A stretch of DNA of 11,892 bases from Flavobacteriaceae bacterium UBA3440 (GTDB taxonomy: Bacteria > Bacteroidota > Bacteroidia > Flavobacteriales > Flavobacteriaceae), in assembly GCA_002378585.1 (NCBI GenBank), contig DFSJ01000024.1:1-11892 (forward strand), written 5' to 3'. The notes under the pieces are model-generated. The model did no database searches. It saw only the letters and a list, made by a program, of their open reading frames with translations, and had not been told where the DNA came from. The position numbers were made by a program, and so were the translations under genes. Numbering within the stretch: position 1 is the stretch's first letter; every line of letters starts with the position of its first letter. Of the stretch, positions 1 to 5,819 are shown piece after piece.

Positions 1-162
1 CAAATCAATAGTTTGCCATTGCTCAGGGTCCAAGGAACAATATCGTTTTGACTTAGGCCAGAAAATGAGCCCGATCCAATCAGGTTTTACCTCCAACACA
101 GCTTGGATGTTCTCCCTTTGGGTCATGCCGCAAACTTTTAGTTCCAGATGATTTAGGCTCAT
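1..162 (-). CDS. trpF: Phosphoribosylanthranilate isomerase (TrpF), N-terminal part, cut by window edge
   Basis: TrpF isomerises N-(5-phosphoribosyl)anthranilate to CdRP, the step before TrpC in tryptophan synthesis, in the cytoplasm. Only the first 54 codons are inside the window. The translation begins MSLNHLELKVCGMTQRENIQ and continues with a DWIGLIFWPKSKRY segment. These match the family's first beta strand (KxCGM, with the catalytic Cys at residue 11) and its GFIFxxxSPRY region. The start ATG (160-162) overlaps the trpC stop as ATGA, so the two genes are probably translationally coupled. No Shine-Dalgarno sequence precedes it. The rest of the gene, and any trpB and trpA, would lie beyond the left edge. 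Confidence 0.9.
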   Translation of the reverse strand, partial: MSLNHLELKVCGMTQRENIQAVLEVKPDWIGLIFWPKSKRYCSLDPEQWQTIDL

Positions 163-947
163 ATACGGGTAATTTCTTCAATCATTAATCGCGTAGCCTC
201 GCCGGGGTTATCCGACTTCATCAAATGTTCTCCAACGAGAAAGCCACGGTATCCCACGGATCGTAACGCCCTAATTTCTTGTGCGTCAGTCAATCCACTT
301 TCTGAAATCTTAACCAGGTGATCCGGGATGTGCCGGGCAAGATCGATACTTACCTGTGTCGATACCTCAAAGGTCTTTAAATTTCGGTTATTGACTCCGA
401 CCATATCAATGTTAGGTGTCAGTGAGCGATTGAGTTCAGACAAGTCATGAACCTCCAAAAGCACTTCCAAGCCTAACTCATGCGCTAAACCGCTTAGTAC
501 ATCAATCGACTTGGGATCTAATGCGGCCGCGATTAACAAGATCACGTCGGCACCCCACGCTTTAGCTTCGTGGACCTGATAGGGATCCACCATAAAATCT
601 TTGCGCAATAGGGGTAAGGTACAACTGGCACGCGCAATAATCAAGTCCTCTGGCGCTCCGCCAAAATAACCTACTTCGGTCAATACGGACATACCGCATG
701 CACCCCCTGATTGGTAGCCTTGGGCCACCTCTTGAATATGGTGATCTGTTCTTATGTGATTTTTCGAGGGAGATCTTCTTTTGTGTTCTGTGATCAATCC
801 ACTGGTACTGTGATATAATGCCTCCCTTAGTGAATAGGCATTTCTGGCATATAAAGGCATGGACTGTAATACAGATAGAGGCACCTGATTTTTCACCAGG
901 TCCACCTGCACTTGTTTGTTGCGGCATATGCGGGTTAGGATATCCAT
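159..947 (-). CDS. trpC: Indole-3-glycerol phosphate synthase
   Basis: This enzyme closes the indole ring, turning CdRP into indole-3-glycerol phosphate with loss of CO2 and water. The protein has 262 aa, the usual length for a single-function TrpC. Visible motifs are EHKRRSPS (residues 54-61), LTEVGYFGG (89-97), LLRKDF (113-118), VLLEVHD (162-168), VGVNNRNL (183-190) and ISESG (214-218). By alignment with archaeal IGPS, the likely catalytic or binding residues are E54, K56, K116, E165, N186 and E216, all present. The start ATG at 945-947 lies inside the end of trpD, a 13-nt overlap, and the stop overlaps trpF. Unlike E. coli, trpC and trpF are separate genes here. Confidence 0.96.
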   Translation of the reverse strand: MDILTRICRNKQVQVDLVKNQVPLSVLQSMPLYARNAYSLREALYHSTSGLITEHKRRSPSKNHIRTDHHIQEVAQGYQSGGACGMSVLTEVGYFGGAPEDLIIARASCTLPLLRKDFMVDPYQVHEAKAWGADVILLIAAALDPKSIDVLSGLAHELGLEVLLEVHDLSELNRSLTPNIDMVGVNNRNLKTFEVSTQVSIDLARHIPDHLVKISESGLTDAQEIRALRSVGYRGFLVGEHLMKSDNPGEATRLMIEEITRI

Positions 948-1939
948 GACTTTGAGATATTTTGCAATTCAATAAATGATTGGTGAGCACGCCCAGACTC
1001 TAGACTTTCAACTGCTAGATCGACAGCATGAGCTAAACTGCATCCTTTGACAGTGGATATGGCCAATGAGGCATTGGCACAAACCACCTCGTTTTGCGCT
1101 TGGGTGCCTTGGCCTTTGAGTACCTTTAGGAAAATTTTTGCGGCATCTTCCACGCCATCCCCCCCAGTAATATCGCCCATTTTCCAGAGATGGGCTTTAA
1201 AATCTTGAGGATTTAATAAAGACTCACCTTGGGGTGTGATGATTTTTGCACTTCCGGTCAAGGAGATTTCATCATACCCATCCAGCGCATGTACAATGGT
1301 GTATTTGATTTGGTCTTTTTGATAAAGGTATTGATACATCCTGGCCAGTTCTAGTTGAAAAACGCCCACCAGCTGATAGGTTGGTCTTGAGGGGTTCACC
1401 ATAGGCCCCAACATATTGAAAAAAGTTTTAACGCCAAGACTTCTGCGCACAGGAGCCACCTGTTTCATGGCCGGGTGAAAAAGAGGAGCGTGCAGCACAC
1501 AGATACCTGCCTTTTCGATACAACTGCGCAAAAACGCCTCATCAGCGCTAAATTTAATGCCCATCGCTTCGAGTACATTGCTTGACCCACAGGCCGAAGA
1601 AACCCCATAATTACCGTGTTTGGCTACGTGTATCCCTGCTCCAGCAGTCACAAAAGAGGCTAGAGTTGAAATATTAAAAGTGTCTTTGCCGTCACCCCCA
1701 GTGCCACATAGGTCAATTGGAGTGTATGTAGATAAGTCTATGGGGATACAAAGCTCAAGCAGTGCATCCCGAAATCCAGCTAATTCCTCAATACTGATAC
1801 TGCGCATCATGTATACCGTCAAGAAAGCTGCGATCTCAGATTCTGAGTACTGACCGTGAGCGATTTGGGTCAATACTTCCTTGGCTGACTCTTTGGTCAG
1901 TTGCTGGTGTTGGGTCAATTGGTTGAGTAGGGTCTTCAT
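935..1939 (-). CDS. trpD: Anthranilate phosphoribosyltransferase
   Basis: TrpD transfers phosphoribose from PRPP to anthranilate, the second committed step of tryptophan synthesis. The 334-aa length is normal for a monofunctional TrpD. PRPP-binding motifs are visible: GTGGDG (79-84) with TFNIST (87-92), and KHGN (107-110) followed by a Ser-rich SSACGSSNVLEAMG loop. R165/R166 in VRRSLG fit the anthranilate site. D223/E224 in DGYDEIS fit the Mg-binding pair. The start is 3 nt downstream of the trpG stop, and its end runs 13 nt into trpC, so it is internal to the operon. No Shine-Dalgarno is visible. TrpG is a separate gene, not fused as in enterobacteria. Confidence 0.97.
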   Translation of the reverse strand: MKTLLNQLTQHQQLTKESAKEVLTQIAHGQYSESEIAAFLTVYMMRSISIEELAGFRDALLELCIPIDLSTYTPIDLCGTGGDGKDTFNISTLASFVTAGAGIHVAKHGNYGVSSACGSSNVLEAMGIKFSADEAFLRSCIEKAGICVLHAPLFHPAMKQVAPVRRSLGVKTFFNMLGPMVNPSRPTYQLVGVFQLELARMYQYLYQKDQIKYTIVHALDGYDEISLTGSAKIITPQGESLLNPQDFKAHLWKMGDITGGDGVEDAAKIFLKVLKGQGTQAQNEVVCANASLAISTVKGCSLAHAVDLAVESLESGRAHQSFIELQNISKSWIS

Positions 1940-1942
1940 CCG

Positions 1943-2521
1943 CTAAAAGTATTTGGTGTGTTTCAGCCATTGAGCCAGCATATGTGCGCCATCTGGTGTG
2001 AGAATCGACTCGGGATGAAACTGTACCGCACAAACTTCGTATTCCTCGTGTCGGATGGCCATAATTTGCCCATTTAAGTCCCGAGCAGTAACGCGAAGTA
2101 GAGCGGGCAAATCAGTCTGGTTCACCACCCAAGAATGATATCTTCCCACCTGTATTTGATTGGATAAACCTTGGAAAATAGGTTCAGAGGTATCTACATC
2201 GATCGGGGTGCTTATTCCGTGATACACTTGGCTCAGGTTGGTCAAACTTCCTCCAAACACTTCAGCTATAGCTTGTTGTCCCAAGCATACACCCAGTATA
2301 GCTTTGGTTGGCGCGTATTGTCGGATAATCGCTTTGAGCAGACCAGCTTCATCTGGAATTCCAGGGCCTGGGGACAGTACGATGTGGTTGTAGGGGGCTA
2401 TTTCCTCCAGCGTAATTTGGTCGTTGCGCACCACGTGTACAGATGCGCCTAACGCTTCGAGGTGGTGGACCAAGTTGTAGGTAAAACTGTCGTAGTTATC
2501 GATAACAAGTATTTCTTTCAT
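1943..2521 (-). CDS. trpG: Anthranilate synthase glutaminase subunit
   Basis: TrpG is a class I glutamine amidotransferase that supplies ammonia to TrpE for making anthranilate from chorismate. The 192 aa cover one GATase domain. It starts with the family motif IDNYDSFTYNL (7-17). It has an SPGPG oxyanion loop (50-54), the nucleophile elbow GVCLGQQ with Cys79, and FHPES with catalytic His169 and Glu171. The start ATG (2519-2521) is 4 nt after the trpE stop. The text TAAGGAGATG puts a GGAG tract directly against the ATG, too close to be a normal Shine-Dalgarno, so coupling to trpE is more likely. It could also serve p-aminobenzoate synthase (PabA), as some TrpG proteins do; the sequence does not settle that. 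Confidence 0.96.
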   Translation of the reverse strand: MKEILVIDNYDSFTYNLVHHLEALGASVHVVRNDQITLEEIAPYNHIVLSPGPGIPDEAGLLKAIIRQYAPTKAILGVCLGQQAIAEVFGGSLTNLSQVYHGISTPIDVDTSEPIFQGLSNQIQVGRYHSWVVNQTDLPALLRVTARDLNGQIMAIRHEEYEVCAVQFHPESILTPDGAHMLAQWLKHTKYF

Positions 2522-2525
2522 CTCC

Positions 2526-3929
2526 TTAAAGGCCTTCTGCCATGATTAATGCTTTTTGTAAAGCGCCTAGTTTGTTATAGGTTTCTTGGTTCTCAGCTTC
2601 AGCGCTTGATGCAGCTACAATACCAGCACCTGCTTGAAAGTAGAGGGTTTGGTTCTTGCTCAAAAAGGTGCGTATCATGATCGCGTGGTTGAAATTTCCT
2701 GAAAAATCCATGAATCCAATTGCGCCCCCATAATATCCTCTTGGGGTAGGTTCATAGCGCTCGATCAGCTCCATGGCTTTGTGCTTGGGAGCACCGCTTA
2801 AAGTACCTGCAGGGAACGTATCGGCCACTACATTCATGGTGGGTACTTCGGGTTTTTTTCTTCCGGTTACTTTGGAGACTAGATGGATCACATGAGAGAA
2901 AAATTGAACCTCTTTATAAGTTTCTACCTGAACAATTCGGCCGTGTCTGCTCAAATCATTGCGCGCGAGATCGACCAACATCACATGCTCTGCATTTTCT
3001 TTAGCGTCCTCGCTGAGTTTTTTGGCCAGCTCCGCGTCTTGTTCATCATTTCCTGTTCTGCGGAAGGTACCCGCTATGGGGTGAATTTCGCATAAATCGT
3101 TTTTTACGACTAATTGAGCTTCAGGAGAACTGCCCAATAATTTAAAATTTCCGTAGTCGAAATAGAACAAATAAGGGGAAGGATTGATCGTTCTTAATGC
3201 TCGATACACATTAAATTCATCGCCCTGAAAGGGTTGCTCAAACCTTCTGGAAAGCACCAATTGAAATACGTCTCCTCGTTGGCAATGTGTTTTTGCCAGA
3301 GATACCATAGACTTAAAATCCTGATCAGCCACGTTGGTTTTTTGATCGCCCACTAGTTTAAACGGATAACTGGGAAATGAGGGTACCTGAATCCAGCCAG
3401 CTAGTTCAGCTAAATTACTTATCTGATCTTCCGTGTGGTGGCAAAACAAATAAGCTTCATTGTTGAAATGATTAATGGCTATGATGTTTTGGTAAACTGC
3501 ATAATACACCTCTGGAATAGTGGTTTCGGCCTCTTTTTTTTCAATGGTGATGTCCTCAAAATAGCGAACGCTGTCATAAGCCATATAGCCAAACAGACCA
3601 TGGTTGATAAATTTAAATGCAGGACCATCTACGGCAAATGAGGTACTGAATCGGGCAATAATGTCGGGTACACTTTTCTTGCTTTCTAAGACATAGTTTT
3701 GTGAACTTCCATCCGGAAACCGCTCCTCTACCTGATCGCCTTCAATTTTGATCCAGGCTATTGGCTGACAACAGATGTAGGAAAAACTATTGTCATTGGC
3801 GTGATAATCACTGCTTTCCAACAAAATGCTTTGGGCAAATCGATCTCTGATCTTCAGGTAAACGCTCACCGGAGTAAGCGTGTCGGCCAGTAATTTCTGG
3901 TAGTCAGTTTTAAGACGATGAATTCTCAT
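2526..3929 (-). CDS. trpE: Anthranilate synthase component I, feedback-sensitive type
   Basis: TrpE makes anthranilate from chorismate using TrpG-derived ammonia and is the entry point of the pathway. The 467 aa show an N-terminal regulatory half and a C-terminal chorismate-binding half. Residues 36-39 are LLES, the motif that forms the tryptophan feedback site in characterised TrpE proteins, and NPSPY (249-253) contributes to the same site; both argue for TrpE over PabB. Catalytic-domain motifs include EIHPIAGTFRR (281-291), LVDLARNDLSRHG (318-330), FPAGTLSGAPK (372-382) and GYYGGAIGF (398-406). The start at 3929 lies 20 nt after the attenuator hairpin and has no Shine-Dalgarno. It is the first structural gene of the operon. 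Confidence 0.97.
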   Translation of the reverse strand: MRIHRLKTDYQKLLADTLTPVSVYLKIRDRFAQSILLESSDYHANDNSFSYICCQPIAWIKIEGDQVEERFPDGSSQNYVLESKKSVPDIIARFSTSFAVDGPAFKFINHGLFGYMAYDSVRYFEDITIEKKEAETTIPEVYYAVYQNIIAINHFNNEAYLFCHHTEDQISNLAELAGWIQVPSFPSYPFKLVGDQKTNVADQDFKSMVSLAKTHCQRGDVFQLVLSRRFEQPFQGDEFNVYRALRTINPSPYLFYFDYGNFKLLGSSPEAQLVVKNDLCEIHPIAGTFRRTGNDEQDAELAKKLSEDAKENAEHVMLVDLARNDLSRHGRIVQVETYKEVQFFSHVIHLVSKVTGRKKPEVPTMNVVADTFPAGTLSGAPKHKAMELIERYEPTPRGYYGGAIGFMDFSGNFNHAIMIRTFLSKNQTLYFQAGAGIVAASSAEAENQETYNKLGALQKALIMAEGL

Positions 3930-3949
3930 AGCAAGGTTATTAAAGAAAA

Positions 3950-3974
3950 AAGGCTTGTCGTGAAGACAAGCCTT
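3950..3974 (-). terminator. Intrinsic terminator of the trp attenuator
   Basis: On the minus strand there is a perfect 10-bp stem: AAGGCTTGTC (3974-3965) pairs with GACAAGCCTT (3959-3950) around a TTCAC loop. A T-rich run (TTTTTTC counting from the stem's last bases) follows. This is a classic rho-independent terminator, placed between the leader-peptide stop and the trpE start 20 nt downstream. A terminator in front of its own operon, behind a Trp-rich leader peptide, is the 3:4 hairpin of a ribosome-mediated attenuator. An alternative pairing can disrupt it: GTGA + CAAACC (within 4003-3993) can pair with GGCTTG + TCAC (within 3972-3960), with one A-C mismatch and a small internal loop. Confidence 0.9.
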
Positions 3975-3998
3975 AGTATGGTTATACAGTAGGGTTTG

Positions 3999-4018
3999 CT
4001 CACAGGTTTTGCTGTAAG
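3999..4018 (-). promoter_or_regulatory. trp leader 1:2 stem (pause or anti-antiterminator hairpin)
   Basis: Arms CTTACAG (4018-4012) and CTGTGAG (4005-3999) can form 7 pairs (one G-U) around a CAAAAC loop. It overlaps the last codons and the stop of the leader peptide, where a 1:2 pause hairpin sits in known trp attenuators. Pairing was read by eye; stability was not computed. Confidence 0.65.
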
Positions 4019-4056
4019 TTATTCCACCACCAAGAAAATTTGTTTTTGTTGTTCAT
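4000..4056 (-). CDS. trpL: trp leader peptide with three tandem Trp codons
   Basis: A short ORF encodes MNNKNKFSWWWNNLQQNL (18 aa) and ends at TGA. Three consecutive TGG codons occupy 4032-4024. Trp is rare and the ORF sits directly upstream of a terminator and trpE, so chance is very unlikely. This is a leader peptide whose translation senses charged tRNA-Trp. A 7-bp stem, CTTACAG (4018-4012) with CTGTGAG (4005-3999), starts 5 nt after the last Trp codon. A ribosome stalled on Trp would mask its first arm and free the second arm for an antiterminator. A ribosome reaching the stop codon would cover the second arm and allow termination. There is no Shine-Dalgarno, and the promoter leaves almost no 5' UTR. 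Confidence 0.92.
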   Translation of the reverse strand: MNNKNKFSWWWNNLQQNL

Positions 4057-4061
4057 GGCCT

Positions 4062-4091
4062 CAAAGATAAGTAACCTGTACAAAAAAACAA
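4062..4091 (-). promoter_or_regulatory. trp operon promoter, Bacteroidota type
   Basis: On the minus strand TTG (4091-4089) is followed after 19 nt by TATCTTTG (4069-4062), an exact match to the Bacteroidota TAnnTTTG -7 element with the usual spacing to the -33 TTG. Initiation is expected about 4-7 nt after the element, near 4058-4055. The leader peptide ATG is at 4056-4054, so the 5' UTR should be close to zero. The promoter starts just past the yceI stop (4100-4102), and no terminator separates them, so some read-through from marR-yceI is possible. Confidence 0.8.
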
Positions 4092-4099
4092 GTGTTCCA

Positions 4100-4708
4100 T
4101 TAAAATTGAAGGGTTACTTCTAGATCGAATTCATTGTTGATGGCTTTGTCACCCAAGTTTTCAAAGAAATTGTTAGATCCGTAACGAATATCGTATAATG
4201 TACGGTCAATTTTCAATGATGCTTTGGCTGTGTTATCAGCAACGGTCATGGGGAAGCTTACAGGCTGAGTAATTCCTTTGATGGTTAAATCTCCGGTTAC
4301 TTGGTATCCCCCAGCAGCGTCTACACCTACTTGAGTGATGACCAATTGAGCAGTAGGATGAGCTTCAGTTCCAAAGAAATCATCTGATTTCAAATGTCCT
4401 TCCAACTTTCCTTTCATTTCACCATCTAAGTCGGTAGCTACAAGACTAGTCATGTCTACAGTGAAAGAACCTCCTGTGAGTACTTGATCTGCAAAAGTCA
4501 AATTACCTTCAGTGAGCGCTATAGTACCCTCGTGTTGACCAGTAACTTTGTAGCCTTTCCAAAATACTTGGCTTTCAGCAGCCTTCACAGCAACCGTGTT
4601 GTTGGTTGTAGCTTCAACAGCAACAGCCGCCTCTTCTTGGTTTTCTTTTTTGGCGCCACAAGCGACAAACATCACAGCAATTCCTGCCATTAATAATCCT
4701 TTTTTCAT
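4100..4708 (-). CDS. YceI-family lipoprotein
   Basis: YceI-like proteins fold as lipocalin-like beta barrels that bind long isoprenoid or amide-type lipids. Their physiological role is poorly defined, and a stress or isoprenoid-carrier role is usually proposed. The protein has 202 aa. Residues 1-17 are a lipoprotein signal with lipobox FVAC (Cys17), followed by a charged, Ala/Glu-rich linker. The YceI domain covers about 43-202, with hallmarks LKSDDFFGTEAHPTAQL, the strand LTIKGITQPVSFPM and a C-terminal RYGS segment. It should be lipid-anchored facing the periplasm. Its ATG overlaps the stop of the MarR gene (ATGA, 4705-4708), so the two are co-transcribed and probably coupled. The substrate cannot be read from the sequence. 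Confidence 0.9.
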   Translation of the reverse strand: MKKGLLMAGIAVMFVACGAKKENQEEAAVAVEATTNNTVAVKAAESQVFWKGYKVTGQHEGTIALTEGNLTFADQVLTGGSFTVDMTSLVATDLDGEMKGKLEGHLKSDDFFGTEAHPTAQLVITQVGVDAAGGYQVTGDLTIKGITQPVSFPMTVADNTAKASLKIDRTLYDIRYGSNNFFENLGDKAINNEFDLEVTLQF

Positions 4709-5163
4709 GTTGTTTTGGGTTTAAATTTGTTTAATAATTGGGTTAATTGTGCTAGCTCATCCAGACTAAATGACTGTGTGAGTAGTTCTTCTGCTTCAGC
4801 AATAGATTTTGAAAGTTGTGTGAGTAAAGAAATTCCATTCTGGGTAATGCTCACTTCAATTTTTCTTCTGTTTTCAGGGCATACCTGGCGTTCCACAAGT
4901 CCTTTGGCTATTAATTTGTCCACGACTCTTGTGGTGTTACTACTTTTATGAATCATGCGTTCATTAAGTGTCTCCATATACGCAGTATCTCTGTACCCTT
5001 TTAATATGCGGAGCACATTAAATTGTGCTAAACTAATGTCAAAGGGCTTTAGAGATTCCAATAGATTTTCCTGAATGTGGGTGTGCACCATATGAATCAA
5101 AAGACCTATGCGGGCTCTAGGAGCTATAGGCTTTGATGCTCTTATGATTACCTCTACATTCAT
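4705..5163 (-). CDS. MarR-family transcriptional regulator
   Basis: This is a 152-aa winged-helix regulator of the MarR family, which usually acts as a dimeric repressor released by a small ligand or by oxidation. Residues about 46-105 form the DNA-binding core: ISLAQFNVLRIL, the recognition region MIHKSSNTTRVVDKLIAKGLVER, and the wing with the typical ENRRKIEVSIT (D/ENRR-type) motif. The C-terminal helix (about 120-150) would complete the dimer interface. One Cys (in RQVCPENRR) lies in the wing. The start ATG (5161-5163) follows a consensus promoter carrying a perfect palindrome, so autorepression is likely. The downstream yceI gene overlaps by 4 nt and is the obvious target. The ligand is unknown. 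Confidence 0.93.
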   Translation of the reverse strand: MNVEVIIRASKPIAPRARIGLLIHMVHTHIQENLLESLKPFDISLAQFNVLRILKGYRDTAYMETLNERMIHKSSNTTRVVDKLIAKGLVERQVCPENRRKIEVSITQNGISLLTQLSKSIAEAEELLTQSFSLDELAQLTQLLNKFKPKTT

Positions 5164-5174
5164 GTATATACAAA

Positions 5175-5190
5175 ATTTGTAGGTACAAAT
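5175..5190. promoter_or_regulatory. Probable MarR operator (perfect inverted repeat)
   Basis: The sequence ATTTGTAGGTACAAAT is a perfect 7-2-7 inverted repeat. A second, overlapping one, TACAAA-A-TTTGTA, lies at 5169-5181, so three alternating TACAAA half-sites run through the region. The repeat overlaps the -7 element and the expected start site of the marR promoter, where a bound dimer would block transcription. Its size matches typical MarR operators. Binding by this particular protein is inferred. Confidence 0.65.
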
Positions 5191-5214
5191 GTAATACTAT
5201 TTTTGACTAGACAA
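5186..5214 (-). promoter_or_regulatory. Promoter of marR-yceI
   Basis: On the minus strand TTG (5214-5212), 18 nt, then TACATTTG (5193-5186) fits the Bacteroidota -33/-7 pattern exactly. Initiation is expected near 5182-5179, giving a short leader of about 17-20 nt before the ATG at 5163. The -7 element overlaps the inverted repeat at 5175-5190. Confidence 0.75.
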
Positions 5215-5261
5215 TGAATAACTTTGTAATTTTGGTCACCAACCCATGTGAACTAATACGT

Positions 5262-5269
5262 TAGGTTTG
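5262..5269 (+). promoter_or_regulatory. Possible promoter -7 element for the rhodanese gene
   Basis: TAGGTTTG matches TAnnTTTG and lies 17 nt before the start codon at 5287. No good TTG is found at the usual distance upstream (the nearest, in TTTG at 5231-5234, is 27 nt away), so the assignment is tentative. Confidence 0.4.
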
Positions 5270-5286
5270 CATAAAAAAATAAAGTT

Positions 5287-5595
5287 ATGGCAGATTTATC
5301 TCAGCAAAATTGGAGAGAACAACTTGAAAATGATGATCGAGCAGTTATTATAGACGTAAGAACAGCCGATGAGGTGGCAGAAGGTATGATCGAGGGGGCA
5401 CAGCACATAGATATCTTTGGAGGCCCTGCATTTATACAAGCAGTTGAACAACTCGATCCTGACAAATCATATTATGTCTATTGCAGATCAGGAAACCGCA
5501 GTGGGCAAGCTTGTGCACTGATGAATGCCAAGGGTATAGCTCGTGCTTATAACCTGCTCGGTGGTGTGATGAGTTGGGAGGGGCCTTTAGTGTAA
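5287..5595 (+). CDS. Single-domain rhodanese-like protein
   Basis: This is a cytoplasmic single rhodanese domain of 102 aa, with no signal peptide or membrane segment. Such proteins carry sulfane sulfur as a persulfide on the active-site Cys. Seen here: the opening strand IIDVRTADEVAEGMIEGAQHID (in part), the active-site loop YCRSGNRSGQA with Cys66, and the closing LLGGVMSWEG. The loop C-R-S-G-N-R-S is the common thiosulfate/persulfide form, so the protein should be active. Its stop overlaps the next gene's likely start by one base (TAATG at 5593-5597). The gene is the first of a three-gene cluster with a PspC-like protein and a K+ channel. The partner protein is not evident. Confidence 0.92.
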   Translation: MADLSQQNWREQLENDDRAVIIDVRTADEVAEGMIEGAQHIDIFGGPAFIQAVEQLDPDKSYYVYCRSGNRSGQACALMNAKGIARAYNLLGGVMSWEGPLV

Positions 5596-5816
5596 TGCTG
5601 GTCAATCTAATTCATTTTTTTCAGAAGTTTGGTTTTCGCATTGCTCAGCGATTAGGAGAACGGTTAGGTATTCGTACCCGACTGATGCGTGTGATGTTTA
5701 TCTATTTCAGTTTTATGACCTTGGGTGCAGGATTTGCACTTTACCTATTTATAGGTGTGGTGATGAAAATCAAAGATCTATTTCACGCGAAAAGAACCTC
5801 AGTATTTGATCTGTAG
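5595..5816 (+). CDS. PspC-like small membrane protein
   Basis: The 73-aa protein has a basic, amphipathic N-terminus followed by one hydrophobic stretch (about residues 35-56), then a short basic tail. The sequence RLGERLGIRTRLMRVMFIYFS followed by a Gly-containing membrane helix fits the PspC domain pattern (C/xxLGxxxGIDxxLVRVIFV...). Full-length PspC senses envelope stress, but this short form has only the core domain and its role is unknown. I chose the start at 5595 because it forms a TAATG junction with the rhodanese stop. An ATG at 5574 would add 7 residues and a 22-nt overlap. The gene ends 3 nt before the channel gene, so the three are very likely one transcript. Confidence 0.7.
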   Translation: MLVNLIHFFQKFGFRIAQRLGERLGIRTRLMRVMFIYFSFMTLGAGFALYLFIGVVMKIKDLFHAKRTSVFDL

Positions 5817-5819
5817 CCC

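Noticed and set aside
562..990. Minus-strand open frame of 142 codons overlapping trpC
   Set aside because: It lies in another frame of the clearly coding trpC, shows no recognisable domain, and its composition is that of an out-of-frame translation.
5574..5594. Upstream ATG for the PspC-like gene
   Set aside because: It gives a 22-nt overlap with the rhodanese; the ATG at 5595 forms a TAATG junction typical of coupled genes.
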